DNA of 7,761 bases, taken from contig JAEZEY010000154.1 of assembly GCA_023432845.1 (NCBI GenBank), positions 1 to 7,761 of the forward strand, in the 5' to 3' direction. The stretch is from Pseudomonadota bacterium. Its GTDB lineage: Bacteria > Pseudomonadota > Alphaproteobacteria > Rhizobiales > Xanthobacteraceae. The translations under genes were made by a program, and so were the position numbers. Positions within the stretch are counted from its first letter, which is position 1; the number at the start of each line of letters is the position of its first letter. This document shows positions 1 through 6,400 of this stretch, in pieces. The notes beneath the pieces are model-generated. The model had not been told where the DNA came from. It was given only the letters and a program-made list of their open reading frames with translations, and ran no database searches.

Positions 1-1275
1 GCCGGCGCCGCCGAGACTGCCATCCCCGCCCGGGGCGTGAGCGGGGATACCGTCATCGGCCTTGCCTTGTCCGGCGGCGGCACGCGCGCCTCGGCCTTTG
101 CCTATGGCGTCCTCGACCGCATGAGCAAGTACAAGACCCGCCAGCAGGGACCGCTGCTCGATCATGTCGGCGTGGTCTCCGGCGTGTCCGGCGGGGCGAT
201 CATGGCGGCCTATTATGGCCTCAAGGGTCCGGCGGCGCTGCGCGATTTCCGCGCCCGCTATCTCACCCAGGATCTGATGGCGCAACTCGACACCAGCTTC
301 AGCCTCGGCAACGTCTCGCGTGCGCTCGGCGGCGGCGTCAACACCGACAACAAGCTGCGCGACTGGTTCAATGCCAATCTGTTTCACGACGCGACCTTCG
401 CGGATCTCGCCGGGCGGCGGCCGGTGACGTTGATCAATGCCACCGACATCTACAATCGCACGCCGTTCCTCTTCACGCCGCCGACCTTCGCCGCGGCGTG
501 CAGCGACATCACACAATATCCACTGGCGGCGGCGGTGGCGGCTTCCTCGGCGGTGCCGGGCGTCTTCGCCCCGGTGGTGATCGAGACTTATCCCGATCAA
601 TGCCAAACGCCGCTGCCCGGCTGGATCACGGCGGCGGCCGCCAATCCGAATGCGTCGCCTTTATTGCACGCTTATGCGCGCGGCATGACCGACATCCGCA
701 GCGGTCGGGTGAAATACGTCAAGCTGTTCGACGGTGGGCTGATCGACAATTACGGGCTCTCCGGCATCACCATCATGCGCGCCGGGCAGACGACGCCCTA
801 CGGTCCGCTGCGGCCCGAAGAGGCTGTCAACCTGCGCCGGTTGATGTTCCTCGTCGTCGATGCCGGGCAGGGGCCGAAAGGCGACTGGTCATCGACGCTC
901 GAGGGGCCGGCCGGCAAGGAACTGGTCGGCGCCGTCGTCGACGTGCTGGTCGATTCCAATGCGCGCGCGAGCTACACCGCCTTCGAAGAAACGATGAAGG
1001 CCTGGCGCGACTCGATCGTGAAGTGGCGCTGCGGGCTCAAGGCGGGCGAGGCGGCGCGCCTGCGTGGCAAGGGCGGGCCGTGGAATTGCCGCGACCTCAA
1101 ATTCACCATCGCGCGCATTTCGTTCGACCAGCTTGGGCCCGAGCGCGCCAAGGTGCTTGGCGCGGTGCCGACCAGCTTCACGCTGCCGGCCGATAGTATC
1201 GATACGCTGACACAGGCCGGCGGCGACGCGCTCGACGCCAATGCGGCGTTTCAGGCCTTTCTGCGGGATATGTGA
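1..1275 (+). CDS. Patatin-like phospholipase family protein (5' end outside window)
   Basis: This is a predicted serine lipid acyl hydrolase of the patatin family, which uses a Ser-Asp dyad to cleave acyl chains from phospholipids or related lipids. Counting from the GTG at base 37, the glycine-rich oxyanion motif GGGTR is at residues 13-17. The nucleophile elbow GVSGG has Ser51 (codon at 187), and the DGG motif has Asp232 (codon at 730) followed by LIDNYG. All key residues are present, so the enzyme should be active. The frame stays open from base 37 back to base 1 with no stop. The GTG at 37 has no Shine-Dalgarno sequence and lies only about 10 residues before the oxyanion loop, so the true start, and any signal or lipoprotein peptide, is probably to the left of the window. 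About 180 residues follow the catalytic Asp, including a segment with spaced cysteines (around 1030 and 1087) that I cannot assign. It converges with the exporter gene. The substrate is unknown. Confidence 0.88.
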   Translation, partial: AGAAETAIPARGVSGDTVIGLALSGGGTRASAFAYGVLDRMSKYKTRQQGPLLDHVGVVSGVSGGAIMAAYYGLKGPAALRDFRARYLTQDLMAQLDTSFSLGNVSRALGGGVNTDNKLRDWFNANLFHDATFADLAGRRPVTLINATDIYNRTPFLFTPPTFAAACSDITQYPLAAAVAASSAVPGVFAPVVIETYPDQCQTPLPGWITAAAANPNASPLLHAYARGMTDIRSGRVKYVKLFDGGLIDNYGLSGITIMRAGQTTPYGPLRPEEAVNLRRLMFLVVDAGQGPKGDWSSTLEGPAGKELVGAVVDVLVDSNARASYTAFEETMKAWRDSIVKWRCGLKAGEAARLRGKGGPWNCRDLKFTIARISFDQLGPERAKVLGAVPTSFTLPADSIDTLTQAGGDALDANAAFQAFLRDM

Positions 1276-1280
1276 GCGGC

Positions 1281-1335
1281 TCGTTTTGACGCGTTTTCTT
1301 CACGCGAACCGGTTTCCACTCCGCTCGAAAACGCT
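1281..1335 (-). repeat. Dispersed intergenic palindromic repeat between convergent genes
   Basis: The 60-bp gap between the phospholipase and exporter stop codons holds a perfect 8-bp inverted repeat, GCGTTTTC (1291-1298) with GAAAACGC (1327-1334). In the interior is the palindrome AACCGGTT (1307-1314). Read on the minus strand it begins AGCGTTTTCGAGCG and continues through ACCGGTTCGCGTGAAG. From memory this resembles a very abundant intergenic element of Bradyrhizobium-type genomes; I could not run a search. It ends directly against the exporter stop codon at 1336. Its position suggests it could act as a two-way transcription terminator or RNA-stabilising hairpin for the converging genes, but there is no clear T-tract. 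Confidence 0.72.
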
Positions 1336-1965
1336 CTACCGCCGCTCTTCGAGCACCATGCGCACCGCGAGCGCGCCGAGCACGGTGCCCATCAGCCAGC
1401 GCTGCGCCAGCAGCCAGAACGGTCGTGCGGCGAGGAAGGCGGCGATCGATCCGGCAGCGATGGCGATCATGGAATTGACGGTGATGCTGACCGCAATCTG
1501 CACCGCGCCGAGCATGATCGACTGCGCCAGCACGCTCTGCGCCGGATCGATGAACTGCGGCAGCAGCGCGAGATAGAGCATCGCGATCTTCGGATTGAGC
1601 AGATTGGTGAGAAAGCCCATGACGAATAGCCGCCGCGGGCTGTCGACCGGTAGCTCGCGCACCTGGAAGGGCGAGCGGCCGCCGGGGCGGAGGGCCTGCC
1701 ATGCCAGCCAGGCCAGATAGGCCGCGCCGGCCAGGCGCAGCGCGTCATAGGCATAAGGCACGGCGAAGATCAGCGCCGTGATGCCGAAGGCGGCGCACAG
1801 CATGTAGAAGACGAAGCCGAGCGCGACGCCGGCCAGCGACACGAGGCCGGCCCCCGCGCCTTGCGTGATCGAGCGCGAGATCAGGTAGATCATGTTCGGC
1901 CCGGGCGTCAGCACCATGGCCAGCGCGACGGCGGCGAAGGCGAGAAGCGTCGTTTCGTTCGGCAT
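1336..1965 (-). CDS. LysE/RhtB family amino-acid or metabolite exporter
   Basis: This 209-residue inner-membrane protein belongs to the LysE/RhtB family, whose members export amino acids, homoserine lactones or related small molecules, probably using the proton gradient. The N-terminal helix carries the family signature PGPN (residues 21-24). Hydrophobic segments lie at about 5-25, 39-60, 64-92, 112-135, 140-165 and 180-202, and the conserved NPK is at 124-126. The length is typical for the family. ATG at 1965 is chosen over TTG at 1968 because GAGG (1973-1976) sits 7 nt before the ATG but only 4 nt before the TTG. The start codon shares one base with the polA stop (TGATG), which points to translational coupling within one transcript. 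The family is clear. The substrate cannot be read from sequence, and there is no functional link to polA beyond co-transcription. Confidence 0.9.
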   Translation of the reverse strand: MPNETTLLAFAAVALAMVLTPGPNMIYLISRSITQGAGAGLVSLAGVALGFVFYMLCAAFGITALIFAVPYAYDALRLAGAAYLAWLAWQALRPGGRSPFQVRELPVDSPRRLFVMGFLTNLLNPKIAMLYLALLPQFIDPAQSVLAQSIMLGAVQIAVSITVNSMIAIAAGSIAAFLAARPFWLLAQRWLMGTVLGALAVRMVLEERR

Positions 1966-4900
1966 CAATGCGCCTCGTCCCAGTTGTCGGCGGCTCTAGC
2001 CTCGACCTGCAGCGGCACGTTCATGGCGACGGCCGGATGCGGCGCGCTTTCCATCACGTCCTTGATGATCGGCAGCGTGTCGGCGACTTCCTTCTCGGGC
2101 ACTTCGAAGATCAGTTCGTCGTGCACCTGCAGCAGCATCTTGGCGTTGAGCTTCGCCAGAGCAAGCTCGCCCTCCATGCGCATCATGGCGCGGCGGATGA
2201 TGTCGGCGGCCGAGCCCTGCAGGCGCGCATTTATGGCGGCGCGCTCGTTGAAGGCGCGCAGCGACGGGTTCGGCGCCTTGATGTCCGGGTAATGGCACTT
2301 GCGGCCGAACAAAGTGAGCACGTAGCCGTGGGTGCGGCAGTACTCCTTCGTTTCGTCCATGTAGTCGCGGATGCCGGGGAAGCGCTCGAAATACTTCTTG
2401 ATGTAGTCGCCGGCTTCGCCGCGCTCGATGCCGAGCTGGTTGGCGAGGCCGAAGGCGGAGATGCCGTAGATGATGCCGAAATTGATCGCTTTCGCGCGGC
2501 GCCGCACTTCGCCGGTCATGTCCTTGATCGGCACGCCGAACATCTCCGACGCCGTCATGGCGTGAATGTCGATGCCGTCCTTGAAGGCCTGCCGCAAAGT
2601 CGGCACGTCGGCGACCTCGGCAAGCAGACGTAGCTCAATTTGCGAATAGTCGGCCGATACCAACTTCATCCCCGGCGCGGCGACGAAGGCCTTGCGGATC
2701 TTACGGCCTTCCTCGGTGCGGATCGGGATGTTCTGCAAATTCGGTTCGGACGACGACAGGCGGCCGGTGGAGGTAGCTGCGAGTGCGTAAGAAGTGTGCA
2801 CGCGGCCGGTGTTCGGATTGACGTAATTCGGCAGCGCTTCGGTGTAGGTCGAGCGCAGCTTTGACACCTCGCGCCAGTCGAGAATGACCTGCGGAAGCTT
2901 GTGGCCCTGCTCGGCGAGTTCTTCGAGCTCGCGCGCGGTGGTGGACCACTGGCCGGTCTTGGTCTTGGAGCCGCCGGGCAGCCCAAGCTGGCCGAACAGG
3001 AAGTCGCCGAGCTGCTTGGGCGAGCCGGGATTGACCGGCGTGCCGGCGATCTTGTTGATCTCCTCCTCGAGCGCGACCTGCTTCTTGCCGAAGTCGTTGG
3101 ACAGTTTCGCCAGTACGGCGCGGTCGATGGAAATGCCGCGGCTTTCCATGCGGCCGAGTACGGCCGGCATCTGCCGCTCCAGTGTTTCGTAAACGGCGGT
3201 GACGCCCTCGGCCACCATACGCGGCTTGAGGCCGTGCCACAGGCGCAGGATGATGTCGGCGTCCTCGGCAGCATAAGTCGCGGTGCGGCCGATCGGCGTC
3301 GCCTCCGCCGTAAACAGCGCCTTCTCCTTGTTCTTCACTTCATTGAAGCGCGACGGCATGCGGTCGAGATAGCGGCTGCCCAGTGCCACCGTATCGTGGC
3401 CCCCTTTGCCGGCATCGAGCACATACGAGATCAGCATCACATCGTCGGTGGCGCCAAGATCAATGCCACGCGTGCCGAGCACGAGCCGGTCGCGCTTGAT
3501 GTCGTGACCGATCTTGGTGATGCAGTTGTCTTCCAGCAGCGGCTTGAGGATATCGAGCGCGGTGCGTTCGGGAATCTGGCCATCGCTGAGCTTGGCGGCG
3601 AACAGGCCGGACTGGTCGCCCTCGCTGGCGTCGCGGTGGCCGAGCGGCAGATAGAACGCCTCGTTCGGCGCCACGGCGAGGGCCAGGCCGCAGAGCGACG
3701 TCTGCAGCGGATCGAGCGCGCTGGTCTCGGACTTGATGGCCAGTGTGCCGGTGTCGTGTGCGCGCGCGATCAGCGCCTTGAGCGCATCGGCAGTGTCGAT
3801 GACGCGATACTTGCCCATATCGAAGGGAGCGTGGCGCAGCCGCTCGAGGCGGCGCGCGGCAAGGGAGATTGGCGTCAATTCGCCGGTGGCCCCGGCCGGG
3901 GCGTGCCCGGCGGATGGCGGAACGTCGAAGGCGAGTTGGCCCTGTCCCGACGTGCGGCCTGACGAAGCAGGGGCAGGTTTGGACGTCAGCGCTGCATCCG
4001 CGCTGATTGCACTTGCATCAATACCGGTCTTCTCGGCGATGCGGCGGGTGATGGTGGTGAACTCCATCGCTTTCAAGAACGCGATGAGGTTCTTGTAGTC
4101 CGGCTCGTGCACGGCGAGATCGGCGACGCCGACCTCGAGCGGCACTTTGTTGTCGAGCGTGACGAGACGCTTGGAGATGCGCGCCTGTTCGGCGAACTGG
4201 ATGATATTCTCGCGGCGCTTGGCCTGCTTGATCTCGGAGGCTCGCGCCAGCAGCGTTTCAAGATCGCCATAGGTGCCGATCAGTTCGGCGGCGGTCTTCG
4301 GGCCGATGCCGGGCACGCCGGGCACGTTGTCGGAGGTGTCGCCGATCAGCGCCTGCGCCTCGATGACCTTCTCCGGCGGCACACCGAACTTCTCGATTAC
4401 CTCGGCCACGCCGATGCGCTTATCCTTCATGGTGTCGTACATCGTCACGCCATTGCCGACGAGTTGCATCAGATCCTTGTCGGAGGAGACGATGGTGGTG
4501 GTCGCGCCGGCCTCGCAGGCGAGCCGCGCATAGGTCGCGATCAGGTCGTCGGCCTCGTAGCCGGCCTGCTCGAGGCACGGGATTTCGAAGGCGCGCACGG
4601 CGTCGCGGATCAGCGGGAATTGCGGACGCAGGTCTTCCGGCGCTTCCGGACGGTGCGCCTTATAGTCGGGATAGAAATCGGTGCGGAAGGTCTTTTCGGA
4701 CTTGTCGAAGATGACGGCGAGATGCGTTGGCTTGTTGTCGGCCGGCATCTCGGCCAGCAGCTTCCACAGCATGTTGCAGAAGCCGAGCACGGCATTGACC
4801 TGCAGGCCATCGGACTTGCGGGTGAGCGGCGGCAGCGCGTGATAGGCGCGGAAGATGTAGCCCGAGCCGTCGACCAGGAAGACGTGGTCGCCCTTTTTCA

Positions 4901-5012
4901 GGGGGCGGCCGCCCTTGCCTGCCGGCGCAGCCGCGGTTACCGCCGCTTTCGGTTTGGCTGCGGTCTTGGTGGGGGATTTCGAGGCGGCTTTCGTGCTTTT
5001 GGATGTCGGCAT
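1965..5012 (-). CDS. polA: DNA polymerase I, with altered proofreading site
   Basis: This is a family A DNA polymerase of 1015 residues that fills gaps, removes RNA primers in lagging-strand synthesis and acts in excision repair. A Lys/Ala-rich tail (1-40) precedes the 5'-nuclease domain (about 44-310), which has VDGSG with Asp48, YKAHRP, YEADD, SSDKD and GDTSDNVPG. A Pro/Ala/Gly-rich linker (about 375-420) leads to the 3'-5' exonuclease-like domain (about 415-600). There, Glu429, Asp508 (GHDIKRD) and Tyr580/Asp584 (YAAEDAD) match catalytic residues of E. coli Pol I, but the position of E. coli Asp355 is Lys427 (AIKSET). The polymerase domain has motif A DYSQIELR (Asp788), the O-helix RRRAKAINFGIIYG and motif C QVHDEL (Asp965). 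The 177-residue spacing between the two Asp residues equals that in E. coli. ATG at 5012 is preferred; an ATG at 5060 and earlier codons in this frame lie inside an intergenic repeat. No strong Shine-Dalgarno sequence is visible. The stop overlaps the exporter start. Confidence 0.97.
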   Translation of the reverse strand: MPTSKSTKAASKSPTKTAAKPKAAVTAAAPAGKGGRPLKKGDHVFLVDGSGYIFRAYHALPPLTRKSDGLQVNAVLGFCNMLWKLLAEMPADNKPTHLAVIFDKSEKTFRTDFYPDYKAHRPEAPEDLRPQFPLIRDAVRAFEIPCLEQAGYEADDLIATYARLACEAGATTTIVSSDKDLMQLVGNGVTMYDTMKDKRIGVAEVIEKFGVPPEKVIEAQALIGDTSDNVPGVPGIGPKTAAELIGTYGDLETLLARASEIKQAKRRENIIQFAEQARISKRLVTLDNKVPLEVGVADLAVHEPDYKNLIAFLKAMEFTTITRRIAEKTGIDASAISADAALTSKPAPASSGRTSGQGQLAFDVPPSAGHAPAGATGELTPISLAARRLERLRHAPFDMGKYRVIDTADALKALIARAHDTGTLAIKSETSALDPLQTSLCGLALAVAPNEAFYLPLGHRDASEGDQSGLFAAKLSDGQIPERTALDILKPLLEDNCITKIGHDIKRDRLVLGTRGIDLGATDDVMLISYVLDAGKGGHDTVALGSRYLDRMPSRFNEVKNKEKALFTAEATPIGRTATYAAEDADIILRLWHGLKPRMVAEGVTAVYETLERQMPAVLGRMESRGISIDRAVLAKLSNDFGKKQVALEEEINKIAGTPVNPGSPKQLGDFLFGQLGLPGGSKTKTGQWSTTARELEELAEQGHKLPQVILDWREVSKLRSTYTEALPNYVNPNTGRVHTSYALAATSTGRLSSSEPNLQNIPIRTEEGRKIRKAFVAAPGMKLVSADYSQIELRLLAEVADVPTLRQAFKDGIDIHAMTASEMFGVPIKDMTGEVRRRAKAINFGIIYGISAFGLANQLGIERGEAGDYIKKYFERFPGIRDYMDETKEYCRTHGYVLTLFGRKCHYPDIKAPNPSLRAFNERAAINARLQGSAADIIRRAMMRMEGELALAKLNAKMLLQVHDELIFEVPEKEVADTLPIIKDVMESAPHPAVAMNVPLQVEARAADNWDEAH
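1973..1976 (-). promoter_or_regulatory. Ribosome binding site of the exporter gene, inside the end of polA
   Basis: On the minus strand GAGG lies 7 nt before the ATG at 1965 and within the last codons of polA. It decides the start codon and, with the TGATG stop-start overlap, supports re-initiation by ribosomes finishing polA. Confidence 0.6.
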
Positions 5013-5039
5013 GGCCCGAATGTGGGCCGTTGGCGCGCG

Positions 5040-5045
5040 ATTATC
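5040..5045 (-). promoter_or_regulatory. Candidate -10 element of the polA promoter
   Basis: On the minus strand GATAAT matches five of six bases of the TATAAT consensus. It would start transcription near 5033, about 20 nt before the polA ATG at 5012. It lies in the short unique stretch (5013-5054) between the repeat and polA. No good -35 hexamer is seen 16-18 bp upstream; that space is taken by the end of the repeat hairpin. The element also overlaps a small palindrome with 5-bp arms (5038-5050). This is tentative. Confidence 0.27.
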
Positions 5046-5054
5046 AATCGTCGC

Positions 5055-5163
5055 CGTCATCGCCCGCGCAGGCGGGCGATCCAGTATCCACAAGCCCTGC
5101 GGACGACAACGGACGCCCGAGATTGCTGGGTGTCCCCTTTCGCGGGGCATGACAGAGGATGAC
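5055..5163. repeat. Composite palindromic intergenic repeat (GTCAT-ended, BIME-like)
   Basis: The element fills the space between the acyltransferase stop codon and the polA upstream region. The left half starts with CGTCAT (5055-5060) and contains a perfect 9-bp hairpin, 5059-5067 with 5072-5080 and loop GCAG. The right half reads outward on the opposite strand, also with GTCAT (5149-5153 and 5159-5163). It contains a weaker hairpin, CCCC (5134-5137) with GGGG (5144-5147). The two halves are therefore in inverted orientation. The right end reaches into the last base of the acyltransferase TAG stop. The 11-mer ATCCACAAGCC (5086-5096) recurs at 7728-7738 beside another GTCAT hairpin. I recall such GTCAT-plus-GC-hairpin units as frequent in Bradyrhizobium-related genomes. 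It may stop or stabilise the acyltransferase transcript. Confidence 0.7.
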
Positions 5164-6239
5164 TACTCCGCCGGCTGCATGGCGAGGCGCGGTTCCTGCT
5201 TCTTCTTGTCCGGCACCAGCCAGAACAGGGCCGGGCGGTCGAACAGGAATTTGAGCGGGGTAAAGCGTACTGCCCAGTAGATCGCCAGGGCGCCGATCAC
5301 GCCGGATGCGGTGACGAGCGCCGAGATGGTGCCGATGTCGGTGACGATGCCGGTCTTGACCAGCACGACGCGGCTCGCCGCCATCGGCAGGAAAAAGGCG
5401 AGGTAGATGACGATCGAGTTGCGGCCGCAATAGCGCAGCGGCCTGAACGCGTCGTGCTGCGCCAGCAGCGCCGAAATGGTCACGACCGCGACCGCGCCGA
5501 TGAGGCCGAGCGCCAGCGAATAGAACGGCAGCGACGCAACGCCGGCTTTCACCAGTAGGCCATTGCCGATGCCCCAGATCACAAGGCCGGCCATGGCCAG
5601 CGCCGGCGCGGCCTGCGCCCGCGCGGCAATCAAGAAGATGTAACGCGCCGCGATGTAGCCGGTGTAGAAATAGACGAAGCGCGAGGCGAATTCGTCCGGC
5701 ACCATCCAGCCGGTGTGGACCTGCGAGATTTCCATCGCGGCGCCGATCAGCCAGATCACCGGCCACGGGACGCGCTTGGTCAATTTCACGATGACGAGGA
5801 AGATCGGCAACAGGTAGATGAACCACAAGGTGCCGAACGGTTCGATGAACGACATGAGATAGGCGTGCACCACGCTCATGACGCCCTGTTCGGCGATGAA
5901 CCCGGGCGCCTTGAAGGCGAACTGGATCGCCGTCCACAACAGATAGAAATAGAAGAAGTGGACGACCTTGCGGTCGATGTAGGTACGCCAGTCGCGGTCG
6001 ATGACCTTGGCGAGGAACAGGCCAGAGATCAGGAAGAAGTCGGGCATGCGGAACGGCCGCGCGAATTCGACGACGTGATGCATCCAGCCTTCCTGGCCGG
6101 TTGCGGCTTCGACGCCGAGCGTCGAATGCATCATGACGACGAAAATGATGCAGAAGCCCTTGGCGTAATCGACCCAATCGATGCGCCCATCGTGGATGCC
6201 GCTGTGCAATTCGCGCTGCATTTTATCCGTCCCGTTCAT
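5163..6239 (-). CDS. Acyltransferase-3 family integral membrane protein (O-acyltransferase)
   Basis: This is a predicted polytopic inner-membrane protein of 358 residues in the acyltransferase-3 group, related to fucose 4-O-acetylase-like and OafA/NodX-type enzymes that move acyl groups onto sugars or glycans. The N-terminal motif RIDWVDYAKG (19-28) leads into the first membrane helix, which ends in the conserved His38 (MMHST). It is followed by FRMPDFFLISGLFLAK and FGTLWFIYLLPIF, both typical of the family. Near the C-terminus, CGRNSIVIYL matches the family's usual GxNSLxIY-type motif. About ten hydrophobic segments are visible. The tail is charged and cytoplasmic-looking. ATG at 6239 is chosen; ATG at 6221 is also possible and has a purine-rich GGGACGGA upstream, while the frame's TTG at 6311 is unlikely. 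It diverges from the UDP-glucose dehydrogenase gene, which hints at a role in surface polysaccharide modification. The acceptor is unknown. Confidence 0.87.
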   Translation of the reverse strand: MNGTDKMQRELHSGIHDGRIDWVDYAKGFCIIFVVMMHSTLGVEAATGQEGWMHHVVEFARPFRMPDFFLISGLFLAKVIDRDWRTYIDRKVVHFFYFYLLWTAIQFAFKAPGFIAEQGVMSVVHAYLMSFIEPFGTLWFIYLLPIFLVIVKLTKRVPWPVIWLIGAAMEISQVHTGWMVPDEFASRFVYFYTGYIAARYIFLIAARAQAAPALAMAGLVIWGIGNGLLVKAGVASLPFYSLALGLIGAVAVVTISALLAQHDAFRPLRYCGRNSIVIYLAFFLPMAASRVVLVKTGIVTDIGTISALVTASGVIGALAIYWAVRFTPLKFLFDRPALFWLVPDKKKQEPRLAMQPAE

Positions 6240-6283
6240 GATGACACTATGACGGATCAGAGTTTCATCCCCGTTTACGCGCT

Positions 6284-6311
6284 TGAATAAAATGCGGCCG
6301 GTTCGAGGCAA
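6284..6311 (-). promoter_or_regulatory. Candidate promoter of the acyltransferase gene
   Basis: On the minus strand TTGCCT (6306-6311) and TATTCA (6284-6289) are separated by 16 bp and resemble a weak sigma-70 type promoter. Transcription would begin about 38 nt before the ATG at 6239. The rest of the divergent region 6240-6400 shows no convincing promoter for the dehydrogenase gene on the plus strand. Confidence 0.22.
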
Positions 6312-6366
6312 CTCGCAATCGGCAAGTTGGTCTGCTAGACAGCGCCGGTGGTCCCGATATCATTGA

Positions 6367-6397
6367 TTAACCAACGGCGACCGATGGATATGGTTAA
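6367..6397 (+). promoter_or_regulatory. Inverted repeat just before the UDP-glucose dehydrogenase start
   Basis: TTAACCA (6367-6373) and TGGTTAA (6391-6397) form a perfect 7-bp inverted repeat around a 17-nt loop, ending 3 nt before the ATG at 6401. The left arm also lies in a 12-bp near-palindrome, TTGATTAACCAA (6363-6374, one mismatched pair). The structure covers the place where a ribosome binding site should be, and no strong Shine-Dalgarno sequence is seen there. It could be an operator or a weak RNA hairpin limiting translation. Chance is also possible. Confidence 0.3.
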
Positions 6398-6400
6398 GAC

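Noticed and set aside
5013..5150. A 46-residue longer N-terminus for PolA
   Set aside because: The added residues are translated from the palindromic repeat and do not resemble PolA. ATG at 5012 gives a full-length protein.
4107..5162. A 351-codon open frame on the plus strand opposite the polA 5'-nuclease region
   Set aside because: It is antisense to a clearly coding polA region, runs into the intergenic repeat and shows no domain. The same applies to the 353-codon plus frame at 2901-3962.
5055..5163. Possible CRISPR array or insertion sequence
   Set aside because: The repeat halves are inverted, not direct, with no regular spacers. The element is only about 109 bp and contains no transposase, so a REP/BIME-like repeat fits better.
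5044..6177. A 377-codon minus-strand frame overlapping the acyltransferase gene
   Set aside because: It is an out-of-frame, Arg-rich reading of the same strand and ends inside the repeat. The acyltransferase frame has the membrane helices and family motifs.
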